Part shown: in pieces, positions 1 through 7,080 of the stretch
Position numbering within the stretch: the stretch's first letter is position 1
Layout of the letters: every line of letters starts with the position of its first letter
Assembly: GCA_025057335.1 (NCBI GenBank)
Contig: JANWXG010000004.1
Location: 1 to 32,269 of the forward strand
From: a bacterium
GTDB lineage: Bacteria; Armatimonadota; HRBIN16
Direction: 5' to 3'
Length of the DNA: 32,269 bases
Notes under the pieces: generated by a model
The model's database searches: none
The model's input: the letters and a program-made list of their open reading frames with translations, nothing else
What the model was told of the DNA's origin: nothing
Position numbers and translations under genes: made by a program

Positions 1-561
1 CGGGTGGATGACAATCTCCTCTTCCTGGTTGGTGGACGCTGCCCAGTAGCGAACGCGCACCTTGCGCCGCAGGGCGAAAGCGTTTTGCAGTGTGAGCATG
101 ATGGTCTGAAAGGCGAAGTAGTTGGCGTAGGTGTCGGTGTCGATGCTCACGTGCTGCTTCAGCCGCTCCACTTCGCGCTGGGTGGCTGCGTCCAGCATGG
201 AGCGAATCTTGTTCATCGCGTTCTGCAGGTCCCTGGCGAAGATGCTGCCCTGCATGATCGCGGGGTTGGACGCAGCGATTTCGAGCGCGAGTGCCTCCTG
301 CGGGGTGAAACGAATCGGCTCGAGGGAGGTCTGGGGCTCCAGTACGTACTGCCGCTGCCTGCGGCTGTAGCGCTTCGCCAGCAGGTCGTTGTTCTCCAGC
401 AGTCTCAGGTAGCGGTACACCGTGCGCTCAGACACTCCCAGCTTCTCCGACAGCCGCTTAGGCGTCAGGTCCTCCTGCCGATGAATCTCCTTCATCAGCG
501 CTAGAAGACGCTCCGTCTTCGGGCGTCTGGCTTGGAAACCGTACACGTTGGCCTCGGGCAT
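1..561 (-). CDS. HTH/WYL-domain transcriptional regulator (YafY-like), truncated by window edge
   Basis: This gene is absent from the ORF track because its stop lies outside the window; I read it on the reverse strand from an ATG at 561. The visible 187 residues start MPEANVYGF. A helix-turn-helix lies at about residues 30-60 (LTPKRLSEKLGVSERTVYRY), the layout of DeoR/YafY-type regulators. A middle region follows, and the start of what looks like a WYL domain (RRKVRVRYW) begins near residue 170. WYL domains are known to bind ligands or nucleic acid and to control promoters, sometimes of repair or defence genes. A GGAGG sits 8 bases before the ATG, and a strong promoter lies about 80 bp upstream. 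What it regulates cannot be read here; the palindromes in its own promoter suggest autoregulation. Family confidence is good; the C-terminal part is unseen. Confidence 0.85.
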   Translation of the reverse strand, partial: MPEANVYGFQARRPKTERLLALMKEIHRQEDLTPKRLSEKLGVSERTVYRYLRLLENNDLLAKRYSRRQRQYVLEPQTSLEPIRFTPQEALALEIAASNPAIMQGSIFARDLQNAMNKIRSMLDAATQREVERLKQHVSIDTDTYANYFAFQTIMLTLQNAFALRRKVRVRYWAASTNQEEEIVIHP

Positions 562-639
562 GTCGCAATCCTCCGTGCTTATTTTTTTACCGTCGTCGCT
601 ACTCCTAATGGTTTGGCGCTTAACCCTGTCACTTTCTAT

Positions 640-667
640 CTTATAGTATACTACATGTACATGTCAA
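640..667 (-). promoter_or_regulatory. Sigma70-type promoter of the WYL regulator with overlapping palindromes
   Basis: On the reverse strand TTGACA (662-667) is followed after 16 bp by TATAAG (640-645). The spacer holds the perfect 12-bp palindrome ACATGTACATGT (653-664), which overlaps the -35, and the perfect 10-bp palindrome TAGTATACTA (644-653), which overlaps the -10. Operators in these positions would block polymerase, so repression, probably by the adjacent regulator, is inferred. Confidence 0.75.
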
Positions 668-864
668 GTATTTGATTCAGCAAACTGAATGTCTTTGCAA
701 AAACTACTGTTTGCAGTTAACCACATCTATCCACCCATGCGAATTCGCCAGAGGAAGACGCATCGCAGCTCGCACTCTGAACACAGCAAGGGAACTGGCG
801 TTTTATCATCGCCGTTGAGTGACTGTCGCTCCATGAAGATATGACTTCTGGCTGGAAGAGCGCG

Positions 865-949
865 CTCCCTGCCATGTTGTCATCCTGAGCGAGGCAGGGA
901 GTCACGCTCCCCTGTCGACCGACCCCCCTTCGCCGATGCTCAGCGTGAC
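865..949. repeat. Dispersed stem-loop repeat, GTCATCCTGAGCG family, copy 1
   Basis: The core starts with GTCATCCTGAGCG at 879 and closes with GCTCAGCGTGAC at 938-949, an imperfect terminal inverted repeat. Overlapping it is a perfect 9-bp stem, CTCCCTGCC (865-873) with GGCAGGGAG (893-901), and a competing shorter stem GGGAG-TCACG-CTCCC (897-911). Related copies occur near 4801 and 15527. Confidence 0.6.
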
Positions 950-1045
950 AAGGAGAGGGTACCTCCAGAGACTTTCTGCCCGTTGCCCGCGACTCACAGT
1001 TGGCGAGCGTTCGCTCTTCAACGGATAGTGCTACGCAGTGGCGGA

Positions 1046-1906
1046 CTACCCGCTGTCTAGCAGCTCTTTCAGGCGTCGCAGGTTTTCGGGATGCATCTCT
1101 TCCGCGTCTGGTGTTTCGAGAATCGCCGGCAGGTGCCGCAATCGAGGCTCCTGTAATAGAATACGGAAGGTTTCCCTGCCAAGTTCCCCGTCGCCGATGT
1201 GTTCATGCCTGTCTACACGACTGCCAAGTGGTTTTTTGGCATCGTTGACGTGAATCACTTTCAGCCTGTCCAGCCCGATGACCCTGTCGAACTCGTCCAG
1301 CGTGGCGGAAAGCGCTTCCTGCGTGCGAATATCGTAGCCTGCCACGAAGACATGGCAGGTATCGAAACAGACTCCTACCCGCTCAGAGCCGCCCGCCGCC
1401 TCGATGATACGCGCGAGATGCTCGAAGCGGTAGCCCAGATTCGATCCCTGACCTGCGGTAGTCTCCAGGGCAATGCCCACGCGCATCCCCTCGGTCTGTT
1501 GCAGCAAGAGGCGTACACTCTCGCCCAGCACGCGCAGCCCATCCTCCTCCGACGAGTCCAGGTAGGCTCCCATGTGCGTCACAACCCAGGGGATGTCCAG
1601 CGCCTCTGCACGTTGCAGCTCCTCCAGGAAGGTTTCGCGGCTGCGTTGCAGGATGTCCGCGTTGGGGGCAGCAAGGTTAATCAGGTACGAGTCGTGCGAG
1701 ATGATGGTGTCGATGCCCGTGTCGCGGCGTGCCCGGTCAAAGGCGCGGATCTCCTCTTCCGACAGGGGGCGCACTCGCCACTGTCGTGGGCTGGCAGTAA
1801 ATAGCTGTATGGCGGTACATCCGATTTCATGCCCCGACGTAATCGCCCTGTGCAGCCCTCCTGTGGTGGGCATGTGTGCGCCCAGCAAGCGAGTATGATG
1901 TGACAT
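1046..1906 (-). CDS. nfo: Deoxyribonuclease IV (endonuclease IV, AP endonuclease)
   Basis: A 286-residue protein of the endonuclease IV family, which nicks DNA 5' to abasic sites in base excision repair using a three-metal (zinc) centre in a TIM barrel. Family ligands are visible: H71 (ISHDSYLINLA), H111 (VVTHMGAYL), E148 (ALETTAGQG), D182 and H185 (CFDTCHVF), then HVNDAK and the DRHEHIGDG box. The track ORF begins at 2002, but its first 32 codons lie inside mrp and do not look like family sequence. I chose the ATG at 1906, which has AGAGG a few bases upstream inside the mrp 3' end. Only 7 bp separate the mrp stop from this ATG, so the two genes are probably co-transcribed. Length is normal for the family. 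Confidence 0.95.
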   Translation of the reverse strand: MSHHTRLLGAHMPTTGGLHRAITSGHEIGCTAIQLFTASPRQWRVRPLSEEEIRAFDRARRDTGIDTIISHDSYLINLAAPNADILQRSRETFLEELQRAEALDIPWVVTHMGAYLDSSEEDGLRVLGESVRLLLQQTEGMRVGIALETTAGQGSNLGYRFEHLARIIEAAGGSERVGVCFDTCHVFVAGYDIRTQEALSATLDEFDRVIGLDRLKVIHVNDAKKPLGSRVDRHEHIGDGELGRETFRILLQEPRLRHLPAILETPDAEEMHPENLRRLKELLDSG

Positions 1907-1913
1907 GGGGTTG

Positions 1914-3026
1914 TCAACCTCTCCGAATGACTGGGATCTGTCGTAGCAGCGTATGGTCTGCCATGCTCTGGATGCTGCACTGCGCAGCAACTGCCTGCGC
2001 AATCTTGCGAAACGCCTGTGCCTGTGCCGATTCGGGATGCGCTACGATGGCGGGCACCCCTTCGTCTCCGCTGAGCGAGATGTTCGGGTCGAGAGGGATA
2101 GAGCCGAGGAAGGGCACTCCCAGCTTCTCCGCCGCGTACTGACCGCCCTTTCCTGCGAAGATGGGGGTTACCTGTCCGCAGTGTGGGCAGGCAAAGCCCG
2201 ACATGTTCTCGATGATACCCAGGATGGGTATCGGTCTGCTCAGTCCTTCCTCCAGTTTACGAAACATGGCGACCGCCTTGCCCGCGATAGTAAACGCCAC
2301 ATCCTGCGGCGTCATCACAATCACCACTCCCGTGATGGGCACCGATTGCGAGAGCGTCATGGGCGCGTCGCCCGTGCCCGGAGGTAGGTCCACCACCAGG
2401 TAGTCCTGTGCTCCCCAGCGCACGTCGGTGAGCAGCTGTCGCACGGTGCCCGCCACCATCGGACCGCGCCACACCACTGCCTGGTCGTCGGGCAGGAGGA
2501 AGCCTAACGACATCATGCGCACTCCGTAGCGCTCAATAGGCACGATTTTCTCGTCGATGACTCTGGGGGTCTCGTGCGTGCCCATGAGCAGGGGGATGGA
2601 AGGACCGTACACATCGGCGTCCAGCAATCCTACCTTCGCGCCCAGCTGTGCCAGCGCCACCGCCAGGTTGACGGAAACTGTGCTCTTGCCGACACCTCCC
2701 TTGCCGCTGGCGACCGCAACTACGTGCTTGACCTCGGGTAGGATATCCTCTGCCCCTACCTGTCTTGAACGCACTTGCGCAGTCATCTCCACGTTGACCG
2801 ACTTCACACCGGGAATGCGCAGAACTGCCTCCGTGGCTTGCGACTTCATCAGGTCTTTGACGGGACAGGCGGGCGTAGTGAGCTCTATCTTGAAGGCGAC
2901 GTTGCCGTCGCAAATCTTCACGTCCTTCACGAAGCCCAGGCTGACGATGTCACGATGCAGGTCTGGGTCTACGACGCTACGCAGAGCGTCCAGCACTTGC
3001 TGTTCTGTCACAGTGTGGTCACTCAT
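1914..3026 (-). CDS. mrp: Mrp/NBP35-family Fe-S cluster carrier ATPase with N-terminal MIP18 (DUF59) domain
   Basis: A 370-residue P-loop ATPase of the Mrp/ApbC family, known to bind and transfer Fe-S clusters in the cytoplasm. Residues about 5-85 form the DUF59/MIP18 domain (VVDPDLHRDIVSLGFV, TTPACPVKDLM). The ATPase domain carries the deviant Walker A GKGGVGKST near residue 110, DADVYGPS, and DLPPGTGDAPMTLSQ. The C-terminal CPHCG supplies the CxxC expected to hold a bridging cluster between two subunits. The start ATG at 3026 is preceded by AAGGGGG, and nfo follows 7 bp downstream. A promoter and a structured leader lie upstream on the same strand. Confidence 0.95.
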   Translation of the reverse strand: MSDHTVTEQQVLDALRSVVDPDLHRDIVSLGFVKDVKICDGNVAFKIELTTPACPVKDLMKSQATEAVLRIPGVKSVNVEMTAQVRSRQVGAEDILPEVKHVVAVASGKGGVGKSTVSVNLAVALAQLGAKVGLLDADVYGPSIPLLMGTHETPRVIDEKIVPIERYGVRMMSLGFLLPDDQAVVWRGPMVAGTVRQLLTDVRWGAQDYLVVDLPPGTGDAPMTLSQSVPITGVVIVMTPQDVAFTIAGKAVAMFRKLEEGLSRPIPILGIIENMSGFACPHCGQVTPIFAGKGGQYAAEKLGVPFLGSIPLDPNISLSGDEGVPAIVAHPESAQAQAFRKIAQAVAAQCSIQSMADHTLLRQIPVIRRG

Positions 3027-3114
3027 CTTCTTGCCCCCTTCTGGTCATGTTCACACGCTCGCTAGCAGATATCACATAGCGGCAAGCCTCGCCCTCCGCA
3101 AGGGAGGTTTGGCA

Positions 3115-3142
3115 GGTAACTAGTCTTTCAAGGACTGTTACC
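3115..3142 (-). promoter_or_regulatory. Hairpin at the predicted 5' end of the mrp mRNA
   Basis: GGTAAC(t)AGTC at 3115-3125 pairs with GACTGTTACC at 3133-3142: a 10-bp stem with one bulged base and a 7-nt loop. It begins at about the expected transcription start of the mrp promoter, so it would cap the roughly 110-nt leader. A second, G/C-rich foldable segment lies at about 3080-3113. Function unknown; mRNA stabilisation or leader control are inferences. Confidence 0.45.
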
Positions 3143-3145
3143 AGC

Positions 3146-3174
3146 ATTGTACCCCGAAGGAAACAGGAAGACAA
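3146..3174 (-). promoter_or_regulatory. Predicted sigma70 promoter of mrp-nfo
   Basis: On the reverse strand TTGTCT (3169-3174), a 17-bp spacer, then TACAAT (3146-3151). The -10 matches five of six consensus bases; the -35 is moderate. Its position fits an mrp leader of about 110 nt. Confidence 0.55.
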
Positions 3175-3244
3175 GCGGGTTTTGCCAGCAGGAAAAAGGC
3201 GGTTCCTGACGAAGCATAAGGTAGCAAAACTTGGGGAGAGGAGG

Positions 3245-4714
3245 ATGATTAGGGTGGTACAGCTTTCTCCCGTCAAACTTGGACTTATCGCCGCGAACCG
3301 GGGCTTTTTCAGCGATGAGCTTGCCGCGAAGATGCGGGCAGAGACCATCGCTGCTATGCGTGAGGTGGGCATCGAGGTGGTCGTGCCCGATGAGAGCATG
3401 ACCAAGCTGGGCTGCGTGGAGACGCTCAAAGAAGCTCTCGTCGCAGGCAAGCTGTTCCGCGAGAAGGGAGTAGACGGCATCGTAGTGGCGGCGGTCAACT
3501 TCGGCGACGAGCAGGGCGTGGCGGCAGCCGTCAAGACTGCTGACCTGAACGTGCCCGTTTACATCTTCGGCTGTCAGGAAGAAGAGGTATTGACGCCCAG
3601 CACGCCGCGCCGAGACTCCTTCTGCGGGCTGCTCTCCATCGGTGAGGCGCTGCGCCAGATCGGAGTGGAGTACACGGTGGGGCGAGTACCTATCCTGTTC
3701 CCACGGGAAGAGGTGTTCAAGCAGGATATCCAGCGCTTCGCGGCGATATGTCGCGTGGTAAACGGCATTCGTCGGGCGCGCTACGGGCAGATTGGCGCTC
3801 GTCCAGACGCCTTCTGGACCTGCCGCTACGACGAGAAGATGTTGCAGCGGCTCGGGCCGACCGTCGTGACACTCGACCTCTCAGAGGCGATTGCGGGCGT
3901 GATGCGCATCCCAGCGGATAGCCCGGAGGTGCAGCAGAGGATGGAGCAGGTCGCTCAGTACGCCGACGCGAAGGGCGTGCCTGCTGACGTGCTCAACAAG
4001 ATCGCTCGCTTCGAGCTGTTTGTGGAGCGCTTCATTGAGGAGAAGGGGCTGGACGCACTAGCAATCCAGTGCTGGACTTCTATCCAGATGAATCTGGGCA
4101 TCTGCACCTGCACGACGATGAGCCGTCTGGGCGACCGGGGCATCCCGTGCGCCTGCGAGTCGGACATCATGGGCACGCTTTCCATGCATGCGGCGTTGTT
4201 GGCGTCGGGGCAGCCCGCAACCCTCGCCGACTGGAACAATGTGCATAACGAAGACCCCGAACTGGTGAACCTGTGGCACTGCGGCGTCTATCCGGGCAGC
4301 TTTGCCAAGACGCCGCGACGCATCGGCGTACAAGAAATTATCGCCTCCACGACAGGGCGTGAAAACGCCATCGGCGTGGTGGAATTCGAAATGAAGGAAG
4401 GTCCCGTGACCCTCTGTCGCATCACGCAGAGCGCAGACGGCGAGTGGAAGGCAGCGCTGGCGCAGGGCACCATTGAGGAAAACCGCGCAAAGACCTTCGG
4501 CGCGTATGGCTGGTGCCGCATTCCGGGGTTGCAACGGTTCTACCGCGACGTACTGTGCCGACACTTCCCGCACCATGTGGCGATGACGCTGGGCTCGGTG
4601 GGCGACGTACTGTGGGAGGCGTTGGGCAACTACTTCGGCATGGATGTGTACGCTCCAGAAGCGACCTCTGGCTACTGGACGCCCGAACCACCGTTCTGGA
4701 ACGGCGCGCGGTGA
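3245..4714 (+). CDS. L-fucose/L-arabinose isomerase-family protein
   Basis: A protein of about 489 residues resembling the large, loosely characterised L-fucose isomerase-like family (FucI/AraA superfamily), metal-dependent aldose-ketose isomerases. Visible features are an N-terminal Rossmann-like half (KLGLIAANRGFF, DGIVVAAVNFGDEQG) and a C-terminal half with conserved Cys/Glu-rich segments (CWTSIQ, CTCTTMSRLGDRG, CACESDIMG) and late His residues. The substrate cannot be assigned, and no sugar kinase or transporter lies alongside. The track start at 3182 is unlikely. AGGAGG ends immediately before the ATG at 3245, which is too close, and 9 bases before a GTG at 3254. The true start is therefore 3245 (using GGGGAG a little further up) or 3254. 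It is monocistronic and divergent from mrp. Confidence 0.8.
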   Translation: MIRVVQLSPVKLGLIAANRGFFSDELAAKMRAETIAAMREVGIEVVVPDESMTKLGCVETLKEALVAGKLFREKGVDGIVVAAVNFGDEQGVAAAVKTADLNVPVYIFGCQEEEVLTPSTPRRDSFCGLLSIGEALRQIGVEYTVGRVPILFPREEVFKQDIQRFAAICRVVNGIRRARYGQIGARPDAFWTCRYDEKMLQRLGPTVVTLDLSEAIAGVMRIPADSPEVQQRMEQVAQYADAKGVPADVLNKIARFELFVERFIEEKGLDALAIQCWTSIQMNLGICTCTTMSRLGDRGIPCACESDIMGTLSMHAALLASGQPATLADWNNVHNEDPELVNLWHCGVYPGSFAKTPRRIGVQEIIASTTGRENAIGVVEFEMKEGPVTLCRITQSADGEWKAALAQGTIEENRAKTFGAYGWCRIPGLQRFYRDVLCRHFPHHVAMTLGSVGDVLWEALGNYFGMDVYAPEATSGYWTPEPPFWNGAR

Positions 4715-4794
4715 TGCCTAGGAGCGCTACCAGTTGAGGCATGGCTGTGTAAAGTGGTGGAAGAGGGGTGGCACTCAAGCCGCCTTGCCTCATC

Positions 4795-4882
4795 GTCACC
4801 CTGAGCGAAGCGAAGGGTCTCGAAAGAGGTTCTGCTCGGTTCAGCCTCACAGGGAAGAGAGACCCTTCGCTGAGGCTTAGTA
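4795..4882. repeat. Dispersed stem-loop repeat, CCTGAGCGAAGCG family, copy 2
   Basis: A perfect 13-bp inverted repeat, AGCGAAGGGTCTC (4809-4821) with GAGACCCTTCGCT (4859-4871), encloses a 37-nt loop, and partly complementary flanks extend the stem. The start matches the CCTGAGCG head of the copies near 879 and 15527. It lies between the isomerase-like gene and the sbcDC operon. No U-tract follows, so it is not a canonical terminator. The rest of the 265-bp gap (4715-4979) shows nothing else. Confidence 0.65.
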
Positions 4883-4979
4883 TAACAGAGGTTGTCGATG
4901 CGTCTGGCTGTCCGGCGCAGCGAATGCAGCCCGAACAGGCTACCCAGCGTCCTACTCTCGCGAAAAGGGGTAAAATAGC

Positions 4980-5903
4980 ATGAGCCGAGCGATGATTGAC
5001 TTGGCACGCATCAAGACCTATCCTATCAGCCAGAGGCATAATCTGGTCAAACGCTCCGACTTCATCGCCGACACGAGCGACTTTCCCATCTGGCAGAATC
5101 GGCAGTTTCTGCAGCTAGCGAAACGCGTTATTCGGGCGGTGAAGGGGAGAAAACAGGTCATCTTCATGATGGGCGGACATGTGGTCAAAAGTGGGCTCTC
5201 CTTACTCATTATTGACCTCGTGAAGCGCGGCGCAGTCACACACCTAGCGATGAACGGAGCCGTGTCGATACACGACTTCGAGATGGCACTCATCGGCGAG
5301 ACCAGTGAGTATGTGCCGCGCAGTATCGAGGACGGTACGTTCGGTATGGCAGAGGAGACGGGACGTTACATGAACGAAGCCATCAACCGCTACGCCGAGG
5401 AAGGGATGGGCTACGCCATCGGGCGATGGATTGTGGAGCACGACCTGCCGTATCAGGAATACAGCATTCTCGCCGCAGCCTACAAGCTAGGCGTGCCTGC
5501 CACAGTGCACGTCGCCATCGGTACGGATATCATCCATCAGCATCCGACCTGCGATGGTGCAAGAACTGGCACAGCAACCTATACAGATTTTAAGATATTC
5601 TGCCACAGCGTCGCGCAGATGAAGGAGGGGTGCTATCTCAACTTCGGCTCGGCGGTGATTGGACCTGAAGTGTTCCTCAAGGCGTTGAGCATCGCCCGCA
5701 ACCTGGGTTACGAGGTACATCCGATTACCACAGCCAACTTTGATATTCGGCGCGGCCTGAGCGACTACTTCTACCGTCCTTCCAAAAACATCGTGCAGCG
5801 ACCAACCTCGCTAGGCGGAAGGGGGTTCAACTTGAGGGTAGACCACAGGGTGAGCATCCCCTCGCTACATCGGCTAATCGTGGAAGCACTGGAGGCGAAG
5901 TAG
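4980..5903 (+). CDS. Deoxyhypusine-synthase-like protein, function unknown
   Basis: A 307-residue protein with the look of the deoxyhypusine synthase fold. The segment with VKSGLSLLIIDLVKRG, followed by VTHLAMNGAVSIHDFE, lines up with the NAD-binding region of the eukaryotic and archaeal enzymes, where SSGI..., V.V.TTAGG and an acidic residue occur. Further conserved-looking boxes are HQHPTCDGARTG, NFGSAVIGPEV and RPSKNIV (K269). I remember similar uncharacterised proteins from Planctomycetes and other bacteria. The SGARPDEAVSWGK box carrying the catalytic lysine of true deoxyhypusine synthases is not visible, so modification of an eIF5A-like substrate is doubtful; an NAD-dependent role on a polyamine-like or other substrate is a guess. 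AGGGG lies about 10 bases before the ATG. sbcD starts 1 nt after its stop. Confidence 0.7.
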   Translation: MSRAMIDLARIKTYPISQRHNLVKRSDFIADTSDFPIWQNRQFLQLAKRVIRAVKGRKQVIFMMGGHVVKSGLSLLIIDLVKRGAVTHLAMNGAVSIHDFEMALIGETSEYVPRSIEDGTFGMAEETGRYMNEAINRYAEEGMGYAIGRWIVEHDLPYQEYSILAAAYKLGVPATVHVAIGTDIIHQHPTCDGARTGTATYTDFKIFCHSVAQMKEGCYLNFGSAVIGPEVFLKALSIARNLGYEVHPITTANFDIRRGLSDYFYRPSKNIVQRPTSLGGRGFNLRVDHRVSIPSLHRLIVEALEAK

Positions 5904-5904
5904 C

Positions 5905-7080
5905 ATGGCGGAACGTCTGACAGTAGCACACATCAGTGATACCCACCTGGGGTATCGTTCCCTCTCCAAAGAAGACCCCAAAACGGGGGTTAACCAGCGT
6001 GAGGTAGACGTGTATCAGGCGTTTGCCCATGCCATGCGTGCCATTGCAGAGGCGTCTCCTGACCTAGTGCTCATCACGGGCGACCTTTTCGACAAGAAGG
6101 TGCCCAGCATCTGGTCGCTACGTCGGGCTTTTCGGGTGCTGCGCACGGTGCAGGAAGCGCGTCGTGGCAAGCCGCTCCTCTTGCTGGGAGGTAATCACGA
6201 TACCCCTCGGATGCGCGAAAGCAGCGCGGTCTTCCCGCTGTTCGAGGAGATACCTGGCGTGAAGGCAGTGTATGGACTACCCGAACGGGTGTATCTGCCT
6301 GAGCTGGACGCAGCAGTGATGTGCGTGCCCGCAGCGAGCATCTCCCAGCTGGCGGAGGAGAGGCTGCAACTCGATCCAGACCCGCAGGTGGGGTTCAACC
6401 TCCTGGCAGTGCATGGCGTGCTGCAGGGGATGTTCACTGCGGAGTACACCCCGTTCTTTCTGCCTAGGTCGCGTGTACTAGACGACCGTTGGAACTACAT
6501 CGCCCTGGGAGACTATCACGACTTCCGCCAACTGAGCCCGAACGCTGCCTACGCGGGCGCAACGGAGTTCACTACCACAAACATCTGGAGCGAGAGCCGC
6601 AAGAAGGGCTGGGTGTGGGTAGAGCTGCAACAGGGGCAAGCTCCTGTCCTCCGTCATCGCCCTGTTCCCACGCGCCCCGTAATCAGCCTGCCTGATGTGG
6701 ATACCTTGCAATATGGTTCCTCCGACAAGGCGGTCGAGCACGTGCTGGAGGAGGCACAGCGAGAGCAGATTGCTCAGGCGCTGGTACGAGTGCGCCTGTT
6801 TAACGTTCCCTACGGGGAGCGCGCTAGGGTGCAGCGTGCCATTGTAGAGGGGATGGCGAACGCTTTTCATGTACAGGTGGATTTCCGTACAACGCTTCGT
6901 TCCCCTCTCTCTGCGGGGGAACAGCAAACAGAGACCACAGTGACGCAGCCGGTCGAGGAGCGCTGGCGTCAGTTCGTCGAAGCGCATCGAGAGAAGCTGC
7001 CTGCGGGAATCACGGCGGAGGAGGTACTCCAGCGTGGCTTGGCAGCGCTGAGCGCGGTTGGGGAGGAGATGTCCCGATGA
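5905..7080 (+). CDS. sbcD: SbcD/Mre11-type DNA exonuclease subunit
   Basis: A 391-residue calcineurin-like phosphoesterase of the SbcD/Mre11 family, the nuclease partner of SbcC/Rad50 that trims DNA ends, hairpins and protein-blocked ends. The metal motifs are in order: D12 and H14 (ISDTHLG), GDLFD (59-63), GGNHD with N97-H98-D99, AVHGVLQG, then GDYHD where many relatives have GH.H. The C-terminal part (after about 270) is diverged and would hold the capping and SbcC-binding regions. Translation is coupled on both sides: 1 nt after the upstream stop, and its TGA overlaps the sbcC ATG by 4 bp. Confidence 0.92.
   Translation: MAERLTVAHISDTHLGYRSLSKEDPKTGVNQREVDVYQAFAHAMRAIAEASPDLVLITGDLFDKKVPSIWSLRRAFRVLRTVQEARRGKPLLLLGGNHDTPRMRESSAVFPLFEEIPGVKAVYGLPERVYLPELDAAVMCVPAASISQLAEERLQLDPDPQVGFNLLAVHGVLQGMFTAEYTPFFLPRSRVLDDRWNYIALGDYHDFRQLSPNAAYAGATEFTTTNIWSESRKKGWVWVELQQGQAPVLRHRPVPTRPVISLPDVDTLQYGSSDKAVEHVLEEAQREQIAQALVRVRLFNVPYGERARVQRAIVEGMANAFHVQVDFRTTLRSPLSAGEQQTETTVTQPVEERWRQFVEAHREKLPAGITAEEVLQRGLAALSAVGEEMSR

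Larger units (their letters stand above)
562..1045. other. Intergenic region without a gene
   Basis: Beyond the WYL promoter there are two more small inverted repeats upstream of it: ATTCAG-CAAA-CTGAAT (675-690) and TGCAAA..TTTGCA (696-715). A dispersed stem-loop repeat lies at 865-949. The track ORF 717-905 is a by-product of that repeat. I see no small RNA, and no Rho-independent terminator after nfo. Confidence 0.6.

Noticed and set aside
131-370. Plus-strand ORFs 4-504 and 131-370
   Set aside because: They lie opposite the WYL regulator, which has a clear HTH motif, ribosome-binding site and promoter; the plus-strand translations show no family pattern.
562-1045. tRNA or small structured RNA in the gap
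   Set aside because: No cloverleaf, GGTTCGA-type T-arm or T-tract terminator was found here or in the other gaps.
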